The translations under genes were made by a program, and so were the position numbers. The notes beneath the pieces are model-generated. The model was not told where the DNA came from. It did not search any database and worked only from the letters and a program-made list of their open reading frames with translations. A stretch of DNA of 64,000 nt from UBA2421 sp002343075 (lineage in GTDB: Bacteria; Planctomycetota; Phycisphaerae; Tepidisphaerales; Tepidisphaeraceae). Below are positions 53,558 to 61,002 of this stretch, one piece after another; position 1 is the stretch's first letter; each line of letters begins with the position of its first letter. The stretch covers positions 248,001 through 312,000 of the forward strand of contig CALJLN010000003.1 in NCBI GenBank assembly GCA_937982565.1, written 5' to 3'.

Positions 53558-53818
53558 ATGCAGAACAAAGACCACAACAGAACCAAGAGCAGCGACAACG
53601 ATGCTCACCACCAATACACCGCTCGGCAAAGCGACATCGCTCGACTGATCGATGTCCTTCAGATGGAGCTCGAGAAGCACGCCAGCGAGGCGAAGGCCGA
53701 CCCGAAGAACTGGGGTCGGGTCGGCGACCTCGGAAAGGTCCGCAGCGACTTGATCGAGGTGGTCTCCTTCATGAGCGGCTTCGACCGCGCCCAGATCAAA
53801 GAGTTCCTCGCCGAGTAA
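53558..53818 (+). CDS. Small phage-type protein, unknown
   Basis: The protein of about 87 residues (MQNKDHNRTKSSDNDAHHQ... ending SGFDRAQIKEFLAE) has a hydrophilic N-terminus and two helices (IARLIDVLQMELEKHASEA, VGDLGKVRSDLIEVVSFMSG). GGAGA precedes the ATG. It heads a row of four small plus-strand genes ending at a terminator near 55.1 kb. I do not recognise the family. Confidence 0.6.
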   Translation: MQNKDHNRTKSSDNDAHHQYTARQSDIARLIDVLQMELEKHASEAKADPKNWGRVGDLGKVRSDLIEVVSFMSGFDRAQIKEFLAE

Positions 53819-53839
53819 CCACCGCCACGGAGAACGGCC

Positions 53840-54199
53840 ATGACCAAGCAACAGACCATCGAACACATCGCACGCGAGTTCCTTGACCTCGAGACGCTTG
53901 AGACGAGACGGATGGACAGCCTCGACTTCAAAGAGCAGGCGGTCTGGTCGATCGCCAAAGCGCTGGACGCCGCCTACGAAGCCGGACGCCTGGTGGGTCG
54001 AGCGGGAGGTCGCGGCACCAACGACGGGCCCGGCTTTTGCATCGGCCAGCGCGTCCGCGTGACGCCGCTCGGTGAAGCCGGGCGTATCACTGGCACGGAA
54101 GACGACGGGCATCTGCTGATCGTCAACCTCGACACCGGCGGCACCGTTCACGTGCCCACGGCGGACTGCAAAGCAATCGCACGACAACGGAAGCCCTGA
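53840..54199 (+). CDS. DUF6900-like small protein
   Basis: The 119-residue protein begins MTKQQTIEHIAREFLDLETLETRRMDSLDFKEQAVWSIAKALDAAYEAGR, the pattern of the DUF6900 family found in phage and plasmid genes. The C-terminal half (about 65-115) is a small beta-rich part, GQRVRVTPLGEAGRITG...LLIVNLDTGGTVHV, resembling KOW-type or SH3-like folds. A good GGAGA ribosome site precedes it. The function is unknown. Confidence 0.65.
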   Translation: MTKQQTIEHIAREFLDLETLETRRMDSLDFKEQAVWSIAKALDAAYEAGRLVGRAGGRGTNDGPGFCIGQRVRVTPLGEAGRITGTEDDGHLLIVNLDTGGTVHVPTADCKAIARQRKP

Positions 54200-54207
54200 A
54201 GGGCTTC
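54190..54207 (+). terminator. Hairpin at the end of the DUF6900-like gene
   Basis: GAAGCCC TGAA GGGCTTC has 7-bp arms and overlaps the stop codon of that gene. There is no T-run, so it is at best a weak terminator or an mRNA stability hairpin. Confidence 0.35.
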
Positions 54208-54304
54208 TGGAGTTTCTGGGGCACATCGCCCCAACGGAACGCCGCACCCGATCAATGCGGCGATGGGTCTGGCACGCCCAAATGTGGCCCGAGGAGATTC
54301 TCAT

Positions 54305-54697
54305 ATGTCGAAGAAGAGTAAAACCGCGTCGAAGTCCGTGAGTACGCCTGCGTCCGATCCGGACCTGGTGCCGCTCTCCAAGGCGATGCCCGCGAAGAGG
54401 GCGACGAAGGGGAAGAGGTCCAAGGCGGCACCCTCCAAGGTGGCGAAGCCTAAGGCCGACAAGCCCAAACGCCCCAGCGGACTCGATTCCGCCGCTCAGC
54501 TCTTGAAAGCCGCCGGCGAGCCGATGCGCTGCAAGGACCTGGTGGACAAGATGCTCGCCGATGGACTGTGGATGACCAACGGCAAGACGCCTGCCGCCAC
54601 AATCTACGCAGCGATCCTCCGCGAGATCACCACCAAGGGCGGGGAATCGCGGTTCAAGAAGACCGATCGCGGTCTGTTCGCGTTCAACGGGAAGTGA
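54305..54697 (+). CDS. HARE-HTH domain protein
   Basis: The protein starts at MSKKSK with GAGGAGA ahead. A long basic, Lys/Ala/Pro-rich tail (about residues 1-60) leads to a C-terminal HARE-HTH winged helix: SGLDSAAQLLKAAGEPMRCKDLVDKMLADGLWMTNGKTPAATIYAAILREITTKGGESRFKKTDRGLFAF. This domain occurs in chromatin and phage proteins and is thought to bind DNA or modified DNA. The basic tail would also hold DNA. Confidence 0.8.
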   Translation: MSKKSKTASKSVSTPASDPDLVPLSKAMPAKRATKGKRSKAAPSKVAKPKADKPKRPSGLDSAAQLLKAAGEPMRCKDLVDKMLADGLWMTNGKTPAATIYAAILREITTKGGESRFKKTDRGLFAFNGK

Positions 54698-54706
54698 GGT
54701 GACCCG

Positions 54707-55060
54707 ATGCGACGAAACATTCGAGATCGTCAGATCACCTTCAACCACCAGGACGGGTGTCTCGTCCGCACCGTGACGGGTGACGACGGGCGTAACTACA
54801 CCCACCGCTGCGAACTGGAGGTCTTCGAGAAGGTCGCTTACGCGATGGAGGAGACGCTGTCGGAAGGCGAGGGTACGACAATGCCGGTGATCGTCGCCGC
54901 CGAGGACCTCCCGTTCACGCAGGTGGACGTAGCGCTCGCGTTCCTGCATGAGCGCGGAATCATCGACCGCCGACACCGTCGGAACTACCCGGCGACGACC
55001 AGCGTCCACCTCGACGCGATGGTTGAGTGGCATGCGCTGCGGGGGGAGCGGAAGGCTTAA
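54707..55060 (+). CDS. Small phage-type protein, unknown
   Basis: The protein of 117 residues (MRRNIRDRQITFNHQDGCLVRTVTGDDG...) has a mixed alpha/beta look; FTQVDVALAFLHERGIIDRRHRRNYPA suggests a winged-helix-like C-terminus. It starts 9 bases after the HARE-HTH gene with a GAGGTG ribosome site and is followed by a strong terminator, so it closes the four-gene row. I do not recognise the family. Confidence 0.6.
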   Translation: MRRNIRDRQITFNHQDGCLVRTVTGDDGRNYTHRCELEVFEKVAYAMEETLSEGEGTTMPVIVAAEDLPFTQVDVALAFLHERGIIDRRHRRNYPATTSVHLDAMVEWHALRGERKA

Positions 55061-55082
55061 GAGTTCGTTGTTTCTGCCCCCA

Positions 55083-55107
55083 CCCCGGCCGTTACGGCTG
55101 GGGTTTT
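55083..55107 (+). terminator. Rho-independent terminator of the small-gene operon
   Basis: CCCCGGCCG TTA CGGCTGGGG forms a 9-bp stem with one G-T pair, followed by TTTTCCT. It is 22 bases past the stop of the last gene of the row. Confidence 0.75.
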
Positions 55108-55154
55108 CCTCTTGGCAATCGTTATCATGCTGCCGCGCAATCTCGAGGTACAGC

Positions 55155-55769
55155 ATGCCAATCGCACCAACAGCTCTGTTCGCACAGGTGGGCTTGAAGA
55201 TTGAAGGCTCAGCGCGTTGGGGAGAGCGCGTTCCCTGCACATCACCGGGCGTGTATGCGATAAGCCTGTGCGGCGACCCAAGAGATAATGGCTGTCTTCG
55301 GGCGACGTCTGGCATTTCGGTCGACCTGGTTCGGGCGTGGATTGATTCGGTGCCGACGTTTTTGTTCAACGGAACAGCGCGTCCCGATGCATCGGATGTG
55401 GCTGCGTTTCTGGAACGGTTCTGGATGCCAGACGAATGCATCGTGTACATCGGAAAGGCAACGTGCCTTCGCCAGCGATTGGGATCATTCGTGAGGCATC
55501 GACTTGGAGAACGGAGGCCCCACGCCGGGGGACATTGGCTCAAGACTCTTGCAGATTGTGACAATCTATTCGTGCACTTCTGCGTGGGTGATTCCGCCGA
55601 CGCCGCCGAGAAAGAAGAATCCGAAGTGATCGAAGCCTTCCGCAAGGGCGTGTCTGCTGCGACAAAGGCGCGATTGTTCAATCCACAGATGCCGATCCCG
55701 TTCGCCAACCGTGAGCATCCGAAGGGAACGCGTAAGCAGAACCTGATCGCGGGTGACGTTCGAAGATGA
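55155..55769 (+). CDS. GIY-YIG nuclease-like protein
   Basis: The protein of about 204 residues has the GIY-YIG signature split as PGVYAISL and ECIVYIGKATCLRQRLGSFVRHRLG, with the following charged helix and a Glu in KEESEVIEAF that could bind metal. GIY-YIG nucleases cut DNA in repair, restriction and homing. ATG 55155 (MPIAPTALFAQ) follows GAGG; the frame is open further upstream across the terminator. The next gene's ATG overlaps this stop, so the two act as a pair. Confidence 0.7.
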   Translation: MPIAPTALFAQVGLKIEGSARWGERVPCTSPGVYAISLCGDPRDNGCLRATSGISVDLVRAWIDSVPTFLFNGTARPDASDVAAFLERFWMPDECIVYIGKATCLRQRLGSFVRHRLGERRPHAGGHWLKTLADCDNLFVHFCVGDSADAAEKEESEVIEAFRKGVSAATKARLFNPQMPIPFANREHPKGTRKQNLIAGDVRR

Positions 55770-56632
55770 ACCCATGCGGCGATATGACCGCAGACGATTG
55801 GAGAATTGGCATCATGGCCTTCCTGTACATCAACACCTATCACCCGCTCGTGATTAAAAGAGCTGGCAGGATTGCGAGCACGGCGTTGGGGCTGCCGCCG
55901 TTCGTGGATGGCTCGATACGCCGTGAACCTGATCTGGAACACCCATTCCCCTCGATCTCCTGTCTTTGTCGCGGCGATCGCTTCGCACCACGGTTGGCTG
56001 AGGGAGACTTGGTGATCTACCTGGCGACCAAGCGCAAGTACTATGAATCCGGTACAGGTCCCGCACACTGGCGTCTCGTCGCGGCGCTTCGTGTCATCGA
56101 CACGTTTCAGTCGCATGAAGATGCAGCTGCGTGGTACACAGAACGAAACCTCGCGATTCCCAACAACTGCATGGTCAAAGGCAATCTGCCCAACCCGTTG
56201 AGCCATAGCCACCGCTACAATCGGCACAGCCATCGGCCGGAAGAGATCTGGCTCAAGAATTGGGATGCCGACTACATGGCGCGCGCGAGATTCTGCAGTC
56301 GTTTTGTCGCGTGCGAACCGTTGCACGTTGACCTGAGTTGGAATGCGACAGTCGTTCATGAATCAGACCTCATAGCGGTGTTCGGAGACGTCCCCGGTAC
56401 GCGCAATCCCGGCAAGCTCAACCTGGACCTATTCCCAAAGCTCATGCGGCAGCTAGGACTTGCCGTTCGGCTTTCTGACCAGAGAACTTCTCCCAACGCT
56501 GCACGATCACGTCGCAATACGGCGGATCCAGCTCCATCAGATATGCGCGCCGCCCGGTCTGCTCCGCCGCGATCAGGGTGCTCCCCGAGCCACCGAAGGG
56601 GTCCAAAACGTTCTCGTCGCGGAGGCTGCTGA
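55766..56632 (+). CDS. Partner protein of the GIY-YIG nuclease, unknown
   Basis: The ATG at 55766 overlaps the stop of the GIY-YIG gene (ATGA), so translation is coupled; an internal ATG at 55814 (MAFLYINTYHP) is a second choice. The body has conserved-looking parts: FPSISCLCRGDRFAPRLAEGDLVIYL, HWRLVAALRVIDTFQSHEDAAAWY and NCMVKGNLPNP, resembling small beta-barrel proteins that handle nucleic acids or modified bases. The last about 60 residues are Arg/Ser/Pro-rich and lie antisense over the methyltransferase end, so the natural protein probably ended near the LGLAVRL segment. I cannot name the family. Confidence 0.5.
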   Translation: MNPCGDMTADDWRIGIMAFLYINTYHPLVIKRAGRIASTALGLPPFVDGSIRREPDLEHPFPSISCLCRGDRFAPRLAEGDLVIYLATKRKYYESGTGPAHWRLVAALRVIDTFQSHEDAAAWYTERNLAIPNNCMVKGNLPNPLSHSHRYNRHSHRPEEIWLKNWDADYMARARFCSRFVACEPLHVDLSWNATVVHESDLIAVFGDVPGTRNPGKLNLDLFPKLMRQLGLAVRLSDQRTSPNAARSRRNTADPAPSDMRAARSAPPRSGCSPSHRRGPKRSRRGGC

Positions 56633-57746
56633 ACTGCATCGCGCGCACCGCCAACTCCACAGGCTTCTCAGTCAGGTGAACCATCGACTGCGGGTTCACC
56701 TTCTTCACGGTCCACACGTCCGTAGCGTTGTTCGGACCGTAGAACTTGTGTGCAGCGCCTTGTTTCCAGCCGTAGAAGCACCACTCATGGTTCCCCATAA
56801 AGTCTTTCCGGGTCAGCACCGGATGCCCCTTGACCCAGATGATGGCCTGGCTGAAGTACAGCTCGTGCTTTTTTAGGAACGGTGGATAGTTGCCGCAGTT
56901 GGCGTACCCACCCCAGATGTAGAACCCCCGGCCCGGCTGCAGCACACGTGACGCGTTGCCAAACCAGGCATCCAGCAGCTTGTCGAAGGCGTCGTCGCTG
57001 ACAAAGTCGTTGGCGAGCGGCCGATCCTTGGCACGCATCTTCTTCTGCGTGGGCTTGGCCTTGCCCGGGTGACGGGCGAGGTCCAGCGACTGATGATGCG
57101 TCGACTCGAAACTGCTCAGCCCGGCGGCGATGGCGTTGTTGCTGCGCGGCTCGACCTTGACGTTGTATGGTGGATCAGTATTCACCAGGTGGATCGCGGC
57201 ACCATCGAGCAGACGATCGAGATGCTCGGGGTTGCTGCTGTCGCCACAGAGCAGGCGGTGGTTGCCGAGCACCCAGAGGTCGCCGGGTTGCGTAATCGCC
57301 TCATCGGGCGGGAGGGGCACGTCGTCTGGATCGGTCAGGCCATCCGTGACGTCGCCCGACATGTACTGCGCCAGCTCCTCAGCATCGAATCCGAGCAGCG
57401 TCAGATCGAAGTTCAGCTCCTCAAGGCCGGCCAGTTCGAGCGGCAGGAGGTCGAGGTTCCACTCGGCAATCGTCGCCGTCTGGTTATCGGCGAGGCGGTA
57501 TGCCTTCGCTTGCGCCGCCGAGAGGTCAGTGGCCACGTGGACGGGGATCTGCGTGAGCCCGAGCAGCTGCGCCGCCTTGTGGCGTGTATGACCGACGATG
57601 ATCACACCGTCGCCGTCCACCACAACCGGCTGGCGAAAGCCAAACTCCTTCAAGGACGCGGCGACGGCAGCAACCGCGTCATCGTTCTGGCGCGGATTGC
57701 CCGGGTAGGGTTTAATCTGGTCGATGGTTCGAAGTTCAATTTTCAT
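56442..57746 (-). CDS. ParB-domain N6/N4 DNA methyltransferase
   Basis: The protein of 434 residues has an N-terminal ParB/Srx-type domain (residues about 4-90: IKPYPGNPRQNDDAVAAVAASLKEFGFRQPVVV, IIVGHTRHKAAQLLGL) and a beta-type methyltransferase with catalytic NTDPPYNV near residue 190 and the SAM motif LDPFGGSGSTLIAAEQTGR near 385. Such fused proteins are typical of phages and integrated elements, where they methylate DNA in a sequence-dependent manner, often to escape restriction. Its promoter must lie in or beside the 11-bp repeat array upstream. The C-terminus overlaps a convergent gene. Confidence 0.88.
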   Translation of the reverse strand: MKIELRTIDQIKPYPGNPRQNDDAVAAVAASLKEFGFRQPVVVDGDGVIIVGHTRHKAAQLLGLTQIPVHVATDLSAAQAKAYRLADNQTATIAEWNLDLLPLELAGLEELNFDLTLLGFDAEELAQYMSGDVTDGLTDPDDVPLPPDEAITQPGDLWVLGNHRLLCGDSSNPEHLDRLLDGAAIHLVNTDPPYNVKVEPRSNNAIAAGLSSFESTHHQSLDLARHPGKAKPTQKKMRAKDRPLANDFVSDDAFDKLLDAWFGNASRVLQPGRGFYIWGGYANCGNYPPFLKKHELYFSQAIIWVKGHPVLTRKDFMGNHEWCFYGWKQGAAHKFYGPNNATDVWTVKKVNPQSMVHLTEKPVELAVRAMQFSSLRDENVLDPFGGSGSTLIAAEQTGRRAYLMELDPPYCDVIVQRWEKFSGQKAERQVLAAA

Positions 57747-57799
57747 CAGCAGTTTCCTTCAATAAGTGAGCTTGATTGAGAGAGGGACGTTGAGGCGCG

Positions 57800-58113
57800 G
57801 TATTCGTCGGTATCCGCCCCGTATCCGGGCCGTATCCGCCCGGTATCCGCCGGGTGAGTCGTCGAAGTTCTTGCAGCGTAAAGACTTGCGCGCCGTAGTC
57901 GCCGTATCCGGGCAATTCGTCACTCCACTTCCACATATTCCCCCCACAGTCCTGCTCTGCATCTCATAACTCTTCCCCCTCGCGCCCGCGTAACTTAAGA
58001 AAAGGGGTGTTACGCCCGGATACGGCGCACAAACCGTTACTGGCGTGAGAGTTACAACGACCCCTTTGCCCGGATACGCGTGGATACTGCCCGGATACCG
58101 CCCGGATACGGCG
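57800..58113. repeat. Mirror-symmetric array of 11-bp repeats (iteron-like)
   Basis: The plus strand carries GTATCCG cores at 57810, 57821, 57832 and 57843 (exact 11-bp steps; a GTATTCG variant lies at 57800) and one at 57904. The complement CGGATAC lies at 58017, 58071, 58092 and 58103 (with TGGATAC at 58081). So a direct cluster, a single copy, a single inverted copy and an inverted cluster lie around a centre near 57958. The 11-bp step places copies on about one face of the helix. The array lies between the primase-helicase gene and the methyltransferase gene. It looks like an origin or a regulator binding region. Confidence 0.8.
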
Positions 58114-58114
58114 C

Positions 58115-60586
58115 TCAATTGCATAGTCGCACCCCCGTGTACACCGTAAATTGCTGACCGCGTGGCCCCCGTTTGGCCGCTCCGATTCCCTTGTTCGCGT
58201 TGAGAAGCGATTGGCCGAAGTCCGCCTTGCTGCCCGCCTCACAACCTCGGTTCGTGCACCACCGGGACCAGCCGTCGTAGAGCGCGTCCTTCTCGACCCA
58301 GAGCGAGTCATCCCCTTGAGCGGTTTCGCAGCATTCGTCCAGGAACCCCAGCACGGGCGCGACGATCCGCTCGAACGCTTCGATCATGGCGGCGCTTCGA
58401 TCGGGGATGGTGAATCGCCCCCGCGTGCGAAGTCGCTTTAGTCCCTCCAAGCCCCATACCGCTACACCGGGCGCTTCGGCTTTGAGACGCGGCTTCAGTG
58501 TCGTGTCTTCCCTGCCGGCGAAGCTGTTGCGGAAGTGGAGCAGAAGCAGACGCGTCTTGAGTGCGCCTGCTTCGTCGGGGAGCTTGGGCAACTCGTTGAC
58601 GGCGATGCTGAACCGGCAGAACAGGCGCACCCGTGGAAGCTCATCGATTCCTTTGCGGTCGATCGACTGCGGATCGTTGCCGGTGATGCTTTTCAGAACC
58701 TCTAGTGCGCCCTTGGCATCGGTCTTTGACCCGATGTGTGCGTCCGGCAGGATTGCCGCCAACCGACCCACCAGTGGGGCCAGGCCGAAGCGCGATGAGA
58801 GCTTTGTGAAGGAGGTGGTCGCCGCCTGCGCCTCACCGAGCATTTCGCCAAGGACTTCGAGGACGGTTCCCTTGCCGGCGCGCGGGGGGCCGACGAGCAT
58901 CATCAGCCGCTCGTACTGATTGTCGGGGACCAAGTTGATGCCGAACCATTCTTGGAGCAGCGCGATGCTCTGCTGGTCGTGATCCAGCGTCTGTGCGAGG
59001 AACGTAAGCCAATTCGGGCAAGCGGCCTGTGCATCGAACTCGTACGGGCACGCCGCACCGCTGAACCAGGCGGGGGTAAGCCTGAGCAGGGCAACCTCAC
59101 CGCGGCAATAAGCGGCGGTGTCGAGCAGGCCGTTCCTGAAGGCGACGACGTCGGCGGGGCGGGGCGTTGATCGGCGATCGAGCCACTGCGGCATGTCCCC
59201 CTCGACAATCGCGCCGCAGGCCGGGATGGCCCGTGAGATCTCGCCGACGGTGGAGGCCCGGGCGATCAGCTTTTTGTAAGTGCCGGTCATTTCATTGGTT
59301 TCCGGATTGCGTACCGGGGTGAAGAGCCGATCGAGATGCTGGTAGATGTCTACTTGCGCCAATTCGTCTGAGATGGGGCGATAGCCGTCGTGATCGAATG
59401 TCCACCACTCCTCGCGGTAACGCCGCAGCGTCAAATGTTGGTCACGCGTCCGCCGGCGGGCGAGATAGTGCTCCGAGAGCCGCATCGGTTCGGGGAACTC
59501 CACGACGTCTTCCGGCCGAGGCGTCGAGGGATTGCCCGCCGTGGCGCTTCCGCGCGGGGGCGGCGGTTTGATCCCCAGCAAGCGAGCGGCGGCTTTGACG
59601 GCTTTCTTGACGTCACCCCCATGTTCAAAGTGAGCGAACACGTCGAAGGCGTCGTGAATGCCCACGCCCGATTTGACCTTGCCGTCGTTGAGCGGATCGT
59701 TCGAGCTAAAGTGACAGCTCCGGCCGTCCTTAATGCTCACAGACGCGCTTTTACCTCCGGGCCGAACCATCCTGTCGCCGCACGAGGAGTAGCCTTGGCG
59801 GATGAGAACGGATTCAGTTGTGTTTGCTGCGTTGTATTTGCTGATCACCTCGGTACTGCCATTGCGGTCTGCCGCGGCGCGACGCTCGTGCGCCTGAGCG
59901 GCATCCCGTTGGATTCGCTCACACTCCTGTCGGGTATGCGGGGCGCGATCCAGTTTCCGTGCTGCGGCGATCAGTGCATCCGCACGGCCCTGCGGGATCA
60001 GCGGGATCTGCGCCAGATCGCCGCTGACCATCTCGTAACGGTTACCCGAGGGGTGCAGACTCGGGGACGCGAGGATGTAACCACCCTCGGCCCTCGTCTC
60101 GATGCCAATGCGGCGACCCGTGTCCATACTCTCATCGACGATCCACGCGAGCTTGGCATTCTCACCCGGCTCGGGACACCGGCAGAGGATGTGGTAGCCG
60201 CCGTTTCCGCTGCGTTGCACCGGGAGGCCGTCCGCCAGATCGCCGACGAGAACACACCATTCGTCGTAGAGGTCGGCGATTTCAAAGTCCAGGACGAGCA
60301 GCCCGCCCGAGACGCGCCCTGCGACGATCGCGAAGGCCTGTGCCGCGCCCGACTCGAACCAGTGACGAGCGAGCGCTTCGTCGACGATCGCTTGTAGATA
60401 GGGAGCCCACGATGGCTTGCGGTTCTGATCGCGGGGGAGCAACCGGTTCAGCGGCTTCTTCGTCCGGTGGTCGATCGGGAGGATGCTCACGCCCGACGCC
60501 CGGATGCGCAGTGCGGCGTCGAGGACTGGCGGCGTTGCGCTGCCGAGTTCCCGATTGCCGGAGTGGTGCTGTGTGTTCGATTCCAT
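58115..60586 (-). CDS. Bifunctional primase-polymerase / D5-type helicase
   Basis: The protein has about 820 residues. The N-terminal part (about 20-230) has an archaeo-eukaryotic primase-polymerase pattern: GLLVLDFEIADLYDEW, a RSGNGGYHILCRCP strand, and TRAEGGYILASPSLHPSG. After a linker comes a D5-like superfamily 3 helicase with the Walker A loop LMMLVGPPRAGKGTVLEVL at about residue 560 and ITGNDPQSIDRKGI with Arg finger-type residues. This fusion replicates phages and mobile elements. I place the start at ATG 60586 (MESNTQHHS), eight bases after the preceding gene; a GTG at 60625 is an alternative. The repeat array begins next to its stop. Confidence 0.82.
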   Translation of the reverse strand: MESNTQHHSGNRELGSATPPVLDAALRIRASGVSILPIDHRTKKPLNRLLPRDQNRKPSWAPYLQAIVDEALARHWFESGAAQAFAIVAGRVSGGLLVLDFEIADLYDEWCVLVGDLADGLPVQRSGNGGYHILCRCPEPGENAKLAWIVDESMDTGRRIGIETRAEGGYILASPSLHPSGNRYEMVSGDLAQIPLIPQGRADALIAAARKLDRAPHTRQECERIQRDAAQAHERRAAADRNGSTEVISKYNAANTTESVLIRQGYSSCGDRMVRPGGKSASVSIKDGRSCHFSSNDPLNDGKVKSGVGIHDAFDVFAHFEHGGDVKKAVKAAARLLGIKPPPPRGSATAGNPSTPRPEDVVEFPEPMRLSEHYLARRRTRDQHLTLRRYREEWWTFDHDGYRPISDELAQVDIYQHLDRLFTPVRNPETNEMTGTYKKLIARASTVGEISRAIPACGAIVEGDMPQWLDRRSTPRPADVVAFRNGLLDTAAYCRGEVALLRLTPAWFSGAACPYEFDAQAACPNWLTFLAQTLDHDQQSIALLQEWFGINLVPDNQYERLMMLVGPPRAGKGTVLEVLGEMLGEAQAATTSFTKLSSRFGLAPLVGRLAAILPDAHIGSKTDAKGALEVLKSITGNDPQSIDRKGIDELPRVRLFCRFSIAVNELPKLPDEAGALKTRLLLLHFRNSFAGREDTTLKPRLKAEAPGVAVWGLEGLKRLRTRGRFTIPDRSAAMIEAFERIVAPVLGFLDECCETAQGDDSLWVEKDALYDGWSRWCTNRGCEAGSKADFGQSLLNANKGIGAAKRGPRGQQFTVYTGVRLCN

Positions 60587-60594
60587 TGCGCTGC

Positions 60595-61002
60595 TCAGCG
60601 TGAGTGATTGACGAGACGCGACCACATGCGTCGTTGTTTGGACCAGAGCGGTTCCGCCGCGATGGGGCGGAGGTCATGTTCGGTGATCGGGTCGCGACCA
60701 CGCCCGGTTTCGGGGAGGAACAGGATCGCCTCCTGCACGTCCGGCGCGAGTTGGGTCAAGTTCATCAACTGCGTGATCCGCGCCCGGGTCACATGCCCAA
60801 GCCGCGCCAGTTCGGCATAGTCAGTCACCTCGCGATTGGTGAGCAGACCCTCAAGACGGATTGCCAGCGCCATCAGTCGGGCGACGCGTGGAACGCTCGA
60901 CGGCTCAGGTTCAGGCGGCGCTTCGCCCGTCCGCAGCTCCTTGCGACCGTGGCCAGCGGGGCAGAAGTGAACCTTGTATTCCATAGTCAACCCGTCGTTC
61001 AT
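60595..61002 (-). CDS. HTH partner of the serine recombinase
   Basis: The protein of 135 residues has a KorB/ParB-type helix-turn-helix in its middle: LTNREVTDYAELARLGHVTRARITQLMNLTQLAPDVQEAILFLP. It is coupled to the recombinase gene by an ATGA overlap (60999-61002) and precedes the primase gene. In planctomycete integrated elements this small gene commonly follows a large serine recombinase; a role as regulator or directionality factor is inferred. Confidence 0.65.
   Translation of the reverse strand: MNDGLTMEYKVHFCPAGHGRKELRTGEAPPEPEPSSVPRVARLMALAIRLEGLLTNREVTDYAELARLGHVTRARITQLMNLTQLAPDVQEAILFLPETGRGRDPITEHDLRPIAAEPLWSKQRRMWSRLVNHSR

Noticed and set aside
53174..56359. A 1061-codon open frame on the minus strand
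   Set aside because: It runs antisense over six plausible plus-strand genes that have good ribosome sites and known domains (DUF6900, HARE-HTH, GIY-YIG). The translation shows no domain; GC-rich DNA often leaves such frames open.
57800..58113. CRISPR array
   Set aside because: The units are 7-11 bp in direct and inverted orientation with 11-bp steps, not 24-40 bp repeats with unique spacers, and no cas genes are near.
57759..58124. A 121-codon minus-strand frame with repeated GGYRADTARIRGGYRR-like sequence
   Set aside because: The peptide repeats only mirror the 11-bp DNA repeats; there is no ribosome site, and the symmetry of the DNA (both orientations) argues for a DNA-level function.
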